Origin: Tigriopus japonicus
Lineage: Eukaryota > Arthropoda > Copepoda > Harpacticoida > Harpacticidae
NCBI GenBank assembly: GCA_010645155.1
Contig: CM021315.1
Span: 3,324,506 to 3,388,505, forward strand
Length of the DNA stretch: 64,000 nucleotides
Direction: 5' to 3'
Positions 33,707-43,135 of the stretch are shown one piece after another (position 1 is the stretch's first letter; each line of letters opens with the position of its first letter). The notes below the pieces were generated by a model. The model did not search any database, was not told where the DNA came from, and worked only from the letters and a program-made list of their open reading frames with translations. The position numbers and the translations under genes are program-made.

Positions 33707-34237
33707 AAAAAATAGGGAGGAATTAAGTAGCCCATTTCTATTCACGTAAGCCAAATATATCCACAAAATTTGTAGAAGCTTGCAAGTGTCAAGAAGAATA
33801 GAAGCCAAGTGTTTGGAAAAATTGGATAACCTGTACGAGGAAACCATGCTTTATCTGCATTAATTTGTCGCCAAGGCGACAAAAAAATGTGCAAATCAAG
33901 TTGCCCTTGTTATTGGTCTATTTCAGAGGTACATTTCAGTAATGCTTTGAAATTTGCATCACTTTGGGCAGGTTGATTGCATTAAGTGAAAAATAAGTGT
34001 GTGAGTAGCTTGTTTAATTATATAGTGCATTATTGCATGCAAAAAAGATCAAAAGCACTTTAAGAAACCATTTTGAGCCCGTTTGTTTCCGCGAGATTAC
34101 AAAAAAGTCCAAATGGGAAAGTTATTAGATGTTTCCCCCGTATTTGGGGTTGAAGGGCTATCAAAAAGGCTCGAACCTTTAATCCAATTTTAAATCTTTT
34201 GATGATTTTTAGAGCGCAAATTCTAATTTGAAAGACT

Positions 34238-34371
34238 GGTGTCAGTGTCGTCATTGGTGTCAGTATCAGCGTTGACACCAGTGGTGTCTACACTACGGTG
34301 TCGATGGGAAACTTCGACGCAGGTGTCGGTGTCAAGGGCAAAATTGCCGGTGTCACCCATCCCAACTACGT
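34238..34371. repeat. GTGTCG-rich degenerate repeat, copy 3
   Basis: This is the distant relative of 6175-6310, ending with the same GGGCAAAATTGCCGGTGTCA and CCCATCCC blocks. It directly abuts the foldback element that follows. Confidence 0.7.
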
Positions 34372-34959
34372 GGGGTATCCAGACTATAGGTAGACTGGGC
34401 CTGTAACTCGTTAACAAGTGCGATTTTGAGATGCTTGATGAACAATCAAAATCAAGATATGTCTCTTTTGGGGAGATGATATTTTACATGATTTGTTGTC
34501 AGGTAATCCAGTTCAGAGTGATGATTTATTTAGAAAAGGTATGTTGGGCGACCCTTGCACGTTTTTGAACATCGATGTCAAGAGCAAGAAACACGTTAAA
34601 ATTCATTATGCTGCAAAGTTAAGACGTTTTTCAACCACCAATACCAATATTTAATGAATATTTGAGGCAAAAAAGTGGTAACTTTTGATGTGAAACGTCT
34701 TGGCTTTATAGTGTACTTGATTTTTGTCTTGTTGCTCGCTTTTGAGCATTTATGTATTGGCTTTCTATGTATACAGGGGTCACCCAACATTCCTTGTCTA
34801 ATTAAATCATAAGTTCGAACATGATTGCCTTACAACAAATCATGTAAAATAACATCTGCTCATAAGAGAAAAATCTTGATTTCAATTCTTTATCAAGCAT
34901 CTAAAAATCGCACTTGCTGACGAGTTATAGGCCCAGTCTACCTCTAGTCTGGATACCCC
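34372..34959. mobile_element. Foldback element with ~130-bp inverted arms
   Basis: The left arm (34372-34500) and the right arm (about 34838-34959) are inverted copies of each other. They start at GGGGTATCCAGACTA and share AGGTAGACTGGGCCT and AAGTGCGATTTT, and end at ACATGATTTGTTGT. About 340 bp lie between them. No target duplication could be fixed, so the superfamily is open. The spacer contains a 64-codon frame that is not recognisable. Confidence 0.85.
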
Positions 34960-35807
34960 TCGTATAACGTACCTTGAATTGTTTCCTGCTCATGATTGTG
35001 TATAGTTTACTTGTTTCCGTTTTATTTTGATAATGGAAATTTTCACTTTGGAAACGTCTGGGATTTCTGCCCCACAACAAATTTTAAAAAATATGCGGGC
35101 TATTCTCATTTATTTTTGTGTAAGCCAAAATATACACCCTGCGTCATGTATCATGTGCACTTTTCAAGCAAATGCACTTTTTTACACGTTTGATCGGTTT
35201 GTTGGTTTTTTTTGCTCTTTTTGTCGTTTTTACACGTTTTTTGCACTTTCCGTGATTTTTTGCCGATATCTTGTTTTTGTGCCAGAAATCTCAAAAAAAA
35301 TAAACATTTTTCCCAAATTCCACGTACAAATTTTTTTCTGTCAAGAACCCCAGCATGGCTCGTAAAAATTTAATATATTATAGATTGTTCCAAACATTGA
35401 AAGTGGCCTCACTTGTTGGGGTACATAGTTTACCTTATGATGGGCTGGTAATTTAAATTATGTTGGTGAACACTATTATTTTTCGCTGAAAATTCAATTT
35501 TTTGCCATTAATCATATAGTTGTCAATTTTGCAATAAAGGCACAAAGATTGGCGTTTATTATCAAATGTCAAAGGTTGAAAATAAACGGCAAAAAAACGA
35601 AGCCTTCAAAGACCTAAACACAACGTATGGAAACATTCAAAATGACTAATACAATAGCTGAAAATCTTAAAATAGCAAATGAAATGACATGAACTTGTAT
35701 ATTTCGAATTTGAGGGTAAAGCAATACTAATGTCATTTGTATTTGTCCATTTTTTTCCCAATATGGCTCTTTGAGTTCAAATCTTTGATTTCATTTTTCT
35801 CATCTTA

Positions 35808-37068
35808 CAGCCTGTTTCACTAGAATTGAGACTCGAGCTTTAACTCATTGTAGTTTAGAAAATAATTAAAATTTCAGGCTCCTTTTTTACAAGCGACCCT
35901 GTACAAGTATTTGAAAACAATTTATGACAACAAACAATTTTAAACAGACACCTTGTTTGGTGGCAAATCTCCGACCGCCATCATGAAACTGTTCAAGACC
36001 ACCCTGAGCAGGGCCACCGTGTTCAGGACCATCAAGACCTTCAAGGAGTCTGGCAAGACGTCCAGGAAGGTCCAGGTCAGAGAAAAACCTGCAAGGACTG
36101 GTGCCATGAAGAAGAGGATCAGGGAAAAAGTGAGGACCAATCCAGCCAGGTCCATCAGACAAATGGCCAAGGATGAGGCGGTGAGCATGACCAGCATGTG
36201 GAGATTGGTCAGAAAGGACCTGGGGATGTTTCCCTTCAAGAAGAAGTCTCGCCAGCTTCTGTCGGATGCCACCAAGAAGAAGCGACTGGTCCGTGGACGT
36301 CGAATCCTCCAGATCCTCCGCCAGGACAGGGTGCCTCCAGTCTTGTGGACAGATGAAAAACTTTTCACTGTCCAAGCCATCCACAACGCTCAGAATGACA
36401 GGGTATTGGCAAGGAAGAAGGAGGACATCCCTCTGGAGCTGCAGACGGCCTTCAGAAGGCAGAAGCCACCCTCTGTGATGGTCTGGGCTGGCGTGACCAA
36501 AGACGGGAAGAAGACGCCCCTGATCTTCATAGAGGAGGGTGTAAAGGTGGACCAAGGGGTATATCTGCACCTCTTGTCTGAGGAAGTGGTCCCCTGGGTA
36601 GAGGAGCAGTATCCAAATGGCCGTATGATCTTCCAGCAAGACAGAGCTCCTGCCCATACCTCCAAGCTGGTCCAAGACTTTTGCTTGGACATGTTTCCAG
36701 ACTTTTGGCCGAAGGAACTCTGGCCGCCCTCCTCTCTAGACCTCAATCCCATGGACTTTGGAATCTAGTCCATTCTGGAGAGAAGAGCCTGCTGCAAGTC
36801 CTGGCCATCTGTTAATGTCCTCAAGAAGAAACTTCTTGAGGCATGGGATTCCATAACTGAGGAGGAAGTGTCTGTCTGTGTGGCCTCGACCATCATGAGG
36901 TTCAAGGCCGTGGTGAAGGCCAGAGGTGGTTATGTTGAAAATTGATGTAATATCTTTTGTTCTCTGTAAATTGTGGCACATTTTCTATTTCTAAGATTTT
37001 TGGAAAATCTTACACTTTGAATGTTGAAATGAATAAAGCTTGAGTCTCAATTCTAGTGAAACAGGCTG
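35808..37068 (+). mobile_element. maT-like mariner transposon, 1261 bp
   Basis: Terminal inverted repeats of at least 27 bp begin CAGCCTGTTTCACTAGAATT at both ends and are flanked by the TA target duplication (35806-35807 and 37069-37070). The interior is a single transposase gene with one nonsense codon. Both the ends and the coding region are well preserved, so the inactivation looks recent. AATAAA occurs at 37031-37036. Confidence 0.95.
35953..36945 (+). pseudogene. Mariner (maT-like, DD37D) transposase, one stop
   Basis: The helix-turn-helix region (LSRATVFRTIKTF) leads the frame. The catalytic domain shows LWTDEKLF (first Asp), FQQDRAPAHTS (second Asp) and LDLNPMDFGI (third Asp). I count 37 residues between the second and third Asp, the DD37D spacing of the maT family. 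At 36766-36768 a TAG interrupts the frame right after FGI, where the family usually has Trp (TGG to TAG by one change). The frame then stays open for 59 more codons to the true TGA. The upstream end has a stop at 35941 and no ATG before 35983, so the N-terminus may also be damaged or start there. Confidence 0.92.
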
Positions 37069-37468
37069 TATAAAAAAATGGCTGAAAACTGCATATAGCA
37101 ACTTGAAATCAGCACCTTACTATTTTCTCTCTCATAGAAGCCATTACAATTGGAAAGTGGATAAGGATTAAGATCCCAAGAAGGAGGGAGCAACATTTAC
37201 TGCAAATTAATAATGTTAAAAATATTCTTGCCCCCCAAAAAGACACATTTTGAAAGTGAAAAAGGATAAAAAAGAGGCATAGCTTGCTTAAGCTTGCTTC
37301 TACTTGGTGAATTTCATTGATAAGGTGTTTCTAAGAAAAATACATTTTACCTAAATATACCTTCCTAGGCCAGTTTTCAAGTGGTACACCCTGTAGATGA
37401 CCTTGTTCATGATGGCAGTGAAGTTAGCCCAAACCTCCACCCTCTAAAATTACCACTCATCCTTGTTT

Positions 37469-37930
37469 TTAGAGGTCAATGATTGACGACAAAACGTTGA
37501 TATTTTTAGACTTAGATGTGATGGTCTTCAGCTGTACGTCTTTTTTGCATAAAATATCTGACAAAATAGGTTTGCGAATGGATGCATTTTCGATTACGAT
37601 ATCCTCTTCACAGAAGTTGTGTAGAAAATGTGGAGGATATTCATGAAATCTTTGAAACGTTGTTAAGTACCTGAACACTTTCCTAACTTTCAAAAAAGTA
37701 GTCAATGGTTCGTGTGTCCTCAACATCAGACGTTTTGTTTCATGACATATTCGCTTCTGTTTTCGAAGAAGTTGGGCGCACAGAGCTTTTAAGAAACAAA
37801 GATGGCAAATTTTGACTTTGGATGAATTTGTCATTTCTTGCCATTTGACAGATTCTTGTTCCTTGTTTCTCCTACTCAATCTCTTGAATCCTGGATCAGG
37901 GCAAATTTCCCTCCACATCTCCCTCCACAA
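37469..37930 (-). CDS. Hypothetical ORF, 153 residues
   Basis: This is an uninterrupted frame on the minus strand starting with ATG, basic, and with a cluster of His and Cys (ICHLCFLKALC, ICHE, FLHNFCEE). No family is recognised and no splice partners were seen. The length is notable in AT-rich sequence, but the region is flanked by transposons, so this may be a degraded element gene or chance. Confidence 0.3.
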   Translation of the reverse strand: MWREMWREICPDPGFKRLSRRNKEQESVKWQEMTNSSKVKICHLCFLKALCAQLLRKQKRICHETKRLMLRTHEPLTTFLKVRKVFRYLTTFQRFHEYPPHFLHNFCEEDIVIENASIRKPILSDILCKKDVQLKTITSKSKNINVLSSIIDL

Positions 37931-38339
37931 TTGAATAATGTTTTTGGGTCATTTTTTGTTATTGCTAGTGGCCACTTTCTTGTAAGAACTGAAGCCGTCA
38001 CTAGGTGACCATGCCTTGGATTTGAATACTACAACTAGGAACTTTTTGCCAATACATGGAATAAGTCACTGGTAGGTAGAACACAAATTTAAGTTGATGT
38101 AGACAGGGTATAGTGCATGGTAGGGGGCTGATTTTTTATACAGGAGCTCCGTGGAACAAGGATCTTAAGGATTTTTCGTTGTTTTACTCAAATTGCTTTA
38201 TATGAGCTACCCACAGGACATTTCTCCTTTTGGCTGCAATTTTTTTTGCGTGCAAAAAGATGAAGCCAGCACAAAAATACCCCCCAGAGAATAACAAGAT
38301 CATCAATATTGCACTCAATTGGTTAGACAACACCTCAAT

Positions 38340-38697
38340 ATGCCCAGAGCGAAGCGACTCTCAGAATTTGAATATGGGCAAGTGTCTGAGCTGTCAGATT
38401 TGGGGTACACCTCCAGAGCCACGGCAGTGAGGCTTAACCAAAGCAAAAGTGTTGTCAACAACTTCCTCAAAGATCCTGGATAGTATGGGACCAAGTAACC
38501 CACCGGCAGGCCTTAAAAAATTAGCCCAAGACATGCCAGGGCCAGCAGGAGAGCCATCAGGGCCAACTCAGGTGCATCAATTCCCCAGCCAGATAATCGG
38601 TGCCACAGGTGTTCAAGTGTCTCGATGGACAGTGGGCCGGCATCTCAAGGCTGCTGGGATGAAAACAATTGAAAATGTTCAAATGCCAGTGATGTGA
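38340..38697 (+). pseudogene. Tc1-type transposase N-terminal fragment (left arm)
   Basis: The frame starts with MPRAKRLSEFEYGQV and continues to RLNQSKSVVNNFLKDP, the paired-like helix-turn-helix of Tc1 transposases. It then passes three in-frame stops in what should read YGTK.PTGRP and continues in shifted frames to VSRWTVGRHLKAAGMK. The DDE domain is absent. It points toward the neighbouring peptide gene, and its 3' end overlaps the latter's 3' flank. Confidence 0.85.
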
Positions 38698-38796
38698 GGC
38701 TCTTTTTGTGTTTATCAATGCTTACAATGTTTATTCAATACAAAGCTAAACCATACATGCAATTGCCAACAGTTTCAGCATTTTTTTAATAGAATT

Positions 38797-39075
38797 TCAG
38801 TTATTTGAATCCAAAGGCTCATTGGGCATCAAAATCTCGCACAACTTTTTGCAAGGTGGATCTGTCCCTGTGCATGATTTTTGGAATGCTACTACAATGT
38901 CCATGATGTCCATGCCATTAGGGAACTCTTCTCCAGAATCCACATCCCGATTATTGGCTTTAGACTTCTCAATCTCCTGTATCCGCTTATATAAGGCTTC
39001 AGGGCTACAACTTGACGCCATACTGATTATAACTGTCAAGGTCAACAAAAGACCAAAAACAGAAATGGACCCCAT
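38797..39075 (-). CDS. Secreted four-cysteine peptide, copy A
   Basis: This 92-residue product is identical in protein sequence to the copy at 42400-42678. Residues 1-22 are a strong signal peptide (MGSISVFGLLLTLTVIISMA). The mature part is charged and has four cysteines (residues 23, 68, 75 and 79; C-x44-C-x6-C-x3-C), enough for two disulfides. I do not recognise a family. The start is set by a polypyrimidine tract and AG immediately before GAAGAAAATGTCATGG, so coding begins in an exon that follows at least one 5' non-coding exon. The gene runs outward from the palindrome centre. Confidence 0.75.
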   Translation of the reverse strand: MGSISVFGLLLTLTVIISMASSCSPEALYKRIQEIEKSKANNRDVDSGEEFPNGMDIMDIVVAFQKSCTGTDPPCKKLCEILMPNEPLDSNN

Positions 39076-39302
39076 GACATTTTCTTCCTGGAGGAAAGGA
39101 AACAATAAATATTATAAATAATACAGAACCATTCTCTTCCTCAGTTAGGAGACCAATTGAACTGAGCTTTACCTTGAACAATAGCAAAGGCTTCCCTAAA
39201 AATTAACCCCATACCTACAGTATAATTATTATTATTACAACAACTTACTTTCCAACAGACAAACAATCTTGGACTGATGTCAAAGGTGGAAAATATCTCA
39301 AA

Positions 39303-39310
39303 TATATATA
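39303..39310 (-). promoter_or_regulatory. TATA box of peptide gene copy A
   Basis: TATATATA, mirror image of 42165-42172, with an arthropod-type initiator TCAGTC about 30 bp downstream on the minus strand. A 5' splice donor (GTAAGT) follows. Confidence 0.65.
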
Positions 39311-39684
39311 GCCATTTCACGGTAACAACTTTCCAAGATCAGATCAAGAATGTCCCTTACACGTGAAATTGATATTGCACTTGTTCAAAACTGGCAAGTT
39401 TTATTTCACACAATAAGACAATAAGACATCGCAAAATTGGTCGGTATTGTTATCAATATCCTAAAATATTTACGATATCTGTTCAGCTTACACAGTGTTT
39501 TTTTTAGCGTGAGAAGTCGTTTTCAAATGCCAAAAATTATTGAGACCAATTTTGAGGTTTAGATGCAACAACGCATCTGTATCTAAATTCTGTTAACTAG
39601 GTCACGGGCAAAAAAACGATGTAAGGTCTAGACCTCACACCTCAAAACTGGTCACTTTTTCACACACTGGTCAATCATGCAAAA

Positions 39685-40460
39685 ATTGCATGATTGACAT
39701 TTGGTCAATGAGTCATCAGCCACTTGATGTTGTTTATCTTGACTTTACCATGACCTTTGATAAGGTGCATAATTCATGGTCTTGCTTCATCAACTCAAAC
39801 ATTGGGAAGCAGGGTAAGGTCCAGAGTGGGATTGAAAGCTTCATTAGTGAAAGGATGCAAATCCTTAGGCTGAAATATCATTGAGTGGCATGAACAATTT
39901 TAAAAAACACATTTGCTTCACCTAGATGGCTCTCACATGACTTAGCATGCCCTCCGCACATCCTACCTAGGTGCGTTCTCTTGTTCTCAAAATGAACAAC
40001 TCTCACCATCAGAGCAACAAGCCTTCTTAAGGAAGCAAGGTTAAGCTTCAATCAAAGAGAAAGTGACAATCAGTGCCATCTTGAGGTAGAAACAGTTGTG
40101 GGTGCTTCCATTTAGTCTTTCGCCTTAATTTGTGATTAATCAGCATGGCTTTTTGATTTTTGAACACAATAGTATCGTAGCTGAGCTCTAAAAGGCTTGA
40201 AATATGAAGAGAAATCCACTTTCAGATGGAAGCTACAATTTTGGCAACAAGTGTAAGTTGAGGATAGATCTGCAATCAAGAGAATTTGGCCCTGTTTTGG
40301 CTCCATCTAGTGGCAGTTTTGTAACCTTCATTTAAAATTCTTCATTCCACAAAGTTCCATTTTAGGTCTGCTCTTTTCCATCATTTTCTTTGCCCCTCTT
40401 AATAAGCTTGGTACAAACGCCAGTATTTCATCTTATGTTGAAGATCCAAAATTAGTTTGA
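39685..40460 (+). pseudogene. LINE reverse-transcriptase fragment in palindrome spacer
   Basis: A frame starting at about 39712 reads PLDVVYLDFTMTFDKV, the RT motif A of CR1/Jockey-type LINEs, then GKVQSGIESFISERMQ, and stops at 39884. Further on, near 40371-40450, GLLFSIIFFAPLNKL then SYVEDPKL is a decayed form of the motif with the catalytic YADD. The parts are in different frames, with stops between, so the element is dead. It fills the first half of the 2.07-kb spacer between the palindrome arms. Confidence 0.8.
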
Positions 40461-40996
40461 GAAGGAATGGTTAGGACTCAAAAAGTTCAGTTGATTAGTT
40501 GGAGAAGGTAACTTTTGAAAACCTAGATTGATTTTTTTAAAGAAAGATCCGAATAATCAAAGTGTTTGGTCCTCTTTGTTATAAAGGTTGACTGATTTAA
40601 TAAATTCGACGAGTTCAGAGCATTTTATAAGTAACTATAAGTTCCTGGTTTGGCGTTTTTTGTTACATGAATCACTTCTGCAGGACCAGAAGCATCCACC
40701 TCGAAAAGCTAAATTTGGAACAGACTAACTTTGAAGTCAATTGAAACGACTATATTGGTATTTAATCGGGTTAATGCAAAATCAAAATATTAAATACCTT
40801 CATCTGATTAACTTTGCTTCTAACCTCTAACATTTAAATTATCTAGGTCAAAGTTAATGAGGTTGAAAGGCAAAAATATGCCCTGGCCAACGAGATGTTT
40901 TGTGCAGCAAGGGCCATTTATCATCAGCAGCTAGTCGAAACTTTCCCAAATAAGTCCATTGCACTGACGTTTGTACTATGATCTTCCACTTGCATG
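40461..40996. other. Spacer sequence, no gene recognised
   Basis: AT-rich remainder of the LINE-derived spacer. A short frame near 40850-40980 (KYALANEMFCAARAIYHQQL) looks protein-like but cannot be assigned. Confidence 0.4.
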
Positions 40997-41553
40997 CAGG
41001 GTTGGTCGGGGGGATTATCCCCTCCGAAAAGAATCCCGTTTATCCCCCTTGGGGTAAACGGGATTTTCCTTCAACTAGTAAAAGGGATAAACGGGATTTT
41101 CCTACTTTTCAAACTTCTTCCCTACTTTTCAAGCTTTTTTCCTACTTTTCAGGCTTCTTTCCTACTTTTCAAACTTTTTTCCTACTTTTCAAGCATTTTT
41201 ATTTACTCTTCAACCATTTTTTCCTACCTCACAAGCAATTTTTCCTTCGTTTCAAGCATTTCTTCCTTATTTCTAAAATTATTCACAAATTTTCCCAACA
41301 CTATATTTCCCACAAAATATCACTTTTTTCAATTAAGTCCCACACAAAAATTATTCAAATATGTCAAAATCGGAACAAAATTGGCTTTATTTTGTTTATC
41401 CACCGGTTCATCCCGTTAACCCTCCGTTTATCCCGTTTATCCCCCAATTTATCCCGTTTATCCCCCAATTTATCCCGTTTATCCCCCAATTTATCCCGTT
41501 TATCCCCGGGTAAAGGGGATAAATCGAAAAAATTGATCCCCAGACCAACCCTG
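40997..41553. mobile_element. hAT-type MITE, 557 bp
   Basis: Inverted ends CAGGGTTGGTC are flanked by an exact 8-bp duplication CTTGCATG (40989-40996 and 41554-41561). The interior is made of two local arrays: CCTACTTTTCAAAC/GCTTTTTT units in the left half, and four TTTATCCCGTTTATCCCCCAA-type units in the right half. Long frames crossing these arrays are products of the repeat period and not genes. Confidence 0.93.
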
Positions 41554-42164
41554 CTTGCATGGGCAAGTTTTTATAATATTCTTCGAAAATATTTGCCTTT
41601 TCACACAACTTAGGCCAGTATCAGCTGCAAACAAGGCAGAGAAAATCAAAAAGTCTAGTTGATGCATTGAGTTCTATGAACACTAGAGAGAGTGGAAGTC
41701 TAAAAATGTGTCTCCGGTTGCTAACTGCTGAGTGGACAGAAGTGTGGGAACATTTGACATGTGTGACCAGGCAAATGTCAAACATGCAATTTTTACATGA
41801 TTGACCAGTGTGTGAAAAAGTGACCAGTTTTGAGGTGTGAGGTCTAGACCTTACATCGTTTTTTTGCCCGTGACCTAATTAACAGAATTTAAATACAGAT
41901 GCGTTGTTGCATCTAAACCTCAAAACTGGTCTCAATAATTTTTGGCATTTGAAAACGACTTCTCACGCTAAAAAAAACACTGTGTAAGCTGAACAGATAT
42001 CGTAAATATTTTAGGATATTGATAACAATACCCACCAATTTTGCGATGTCTTATTGTCTTATTGTAAGAAATAAAACTTGCCAATTTTGAACAAGTGCAA
42101 TATCAATTTCACGTGTAAGGGACATTCTTGATCTGATCTTGGAAAGTTGTTACCGTGAAATGGC

Positions 42165-42172
42165 TATATATA
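42165..42172 (+). promoter_or_regulatory. TATA box of peptide gene copy B
   Basis: TATATATA lies about 35 bp upstream of the A of a TCAGTC initiator (42198-42203). A consensus 5' splice donor (GGAAAGTAAGT) follows near 42225. This TATA-plus-Inr layout is a classic arthropod focused promoter. Confidence 0.65.
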
Positions 42173-42399
42173 TTTGAGATATTTTCCACCTTTGACATCA
42201 GTCCAAGATTGTTTGTCTGTTGGAAAGTAAGTTGTTGTAATAATAATAATTATACTGTAGGTATGGGGTTAATTTTTAGGGAAGCCTTTGCTATTGTTCA
42301 AGGTAAAGCTCAGTTCAATTGGTCTCCTAACTGAGGAAGAGAATGGTTCTGTATTATTTATAATATTTATTGTTTCCTTTCCTCCAGGAAGAAAATGTC

Positions 42400-42678
42400 A
42401 TGGGGTCCATTTCTGTTTTTGGTCTTTTGTTGACCTTGACAGTTATAATCAGTATGGCGTCAAGTTGTAGCCCTGAAGCCTTATATAAGCGGATACAGGA
42501 GATTGAGAAGTCTAAAGCCAATAATCGGGATGTGGATTCTGGAGAAGAGTTCCCTAATGGCATGGACATCATGGACATTGTAGTAGCATTCCAAAAATCA
42601 TGCACAGGGACAGATCCACCTTGCAAAAAGTTGTGCGAGATTTTGATGCCCAATGAGCCTTTGGATTCAAATAACTGA
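42400..42678 (+). CDS. Secreted four-cysteine peptide, copy B
   Basis: It encodes the same 92 residues as copy A: a 22-residue hydrophobic signal peptide, then a charged mature chain with cysteines at 23, 68, 75 and 79. The acceptor TTTCCTTTCCTCCAG ends at 42387, and the ATG in GAAAATGTCATGGGG is the first that gives a signal peptide directly at the N-terminus. Non-coding 5' exons are likely between 42200 and 42387. An AATAAA at 42740-42745 closes the unit. The gene runs away from the palindrome centre, so copies A and B are divergent. Its 3' flank runs into the antisense Tc1 fragment. Function unknown; expression and ligand activity are not visible in the sequence. Confidence 0.78.
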   Translation: MGSISVFGLLLTLTVIISMASSCSPEALYKRIQEIEKSKANNRDVDSGEEFPNGMDIMDIVVAFQKSCTGTDPPCKKLCEILMPNEPLDSNN

Positions 42679-42739
42679 AATTCTATTAAAAAAATGCTGA
42701 AACTGTTGGCAATTGCATGTATGGTTTAGCTTTGTATTG

Positions 42740-42745
42740 AATAAA
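42740..42745 (+). terminator. Poly(A) signal of peptide gene copy B
   Basis: AATAAA, 62 bp after the stop codon; conserved in the mirrored copy A. Confidence 0.65.
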
Positions 42746-42779
42746 CATTGTAAGCATTGATAAACACAAAAAGAGCCTC

Positions 42780-43133
42780 ACATCACTGGCATTTGAACAT
42801 TTTCAATTGTTTTCATCCCAGCAGCCTTGAGATGCCGGCCCACTGTCCATCGAGACACTTGAACACCTGTGGCACCGATTATCTAGGGAATTGATGCACC
42901 TGAGTTGGCCCTGATGGCTCTCCTGATGGCCCTGGCATGTATTGGGCTGGTTTTTTTTAAGGCCTGCCTGTGGGTTACTTGGTCCCATACTGTCCAGGAT
43001 CTTTGAGGAAGTTGTTGACAACACTTTTGCTTTGGTTAAGCCTCACTGCATTGGCTCTGGAGGTGTACCCCAAATCTGACTGCTCAGGCACTTGCCCACA
43101 TTCAAATTCTGAGAGCCGCTTGGCTCTGGGCAT
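42780..43133 (-). pseudogene. Tc1-type transposase N-terminal fragment (right arm)
   Basis: This is the mirror copy of 38340-38697. It reads MPRAKRLSEFECGQV and RLNQSKSVVNNFLKDPGQYG on the minus strand before a stop after YGTK. Here DPGQYG is intact where the left arm has a stop, so the two arms have diverged by a few substitutions. Confidence 0.85.
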
Positions 43134-43135
43134 AT

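Larger units (their letters stand above)
38338..39703 (-). repeat. Left arm of a 4.8-kb palindrome
   Basis: This 1366-bp arm matches 41772-43135 in inverted orientation along its whole length, with only scattered differences and small indels. From the outside inward it holds a Tc1-type transposase fragment, the 3' end and coding exon of a secreted-peptide gene, its promoter, and a ~200-bp non-coding segment ending at the repeated GTCAATCATG. Confidence 0.95.
41772..43135 (+). repeat. Right arm of a 4.8-kb palindrome
   Basis: This is the inverted partner of 38338-39703, with the same order of parts. The outer end falls exactly at the start codon of the Tc1 fragment (GGGCAT) and is followed by a run of T and then about 14 G, a suspicious homopolymer junction. 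Confidence 0.95.

Noticed and set aside
35887..36675. 262-codon open frame on the minus strand
   Set aside because: It is exactly antisense to the mariner transposase, whose motifs are clear on the plus strand; the frame follows from the biased codon use of the transposase.
40978..41613. 211-codon plus-strand frame rich in Phe, Leu and Pro
   Set aside because: It crosses the entire hAT MITE at 40997-41553; the frame is created by its internal tandem units.
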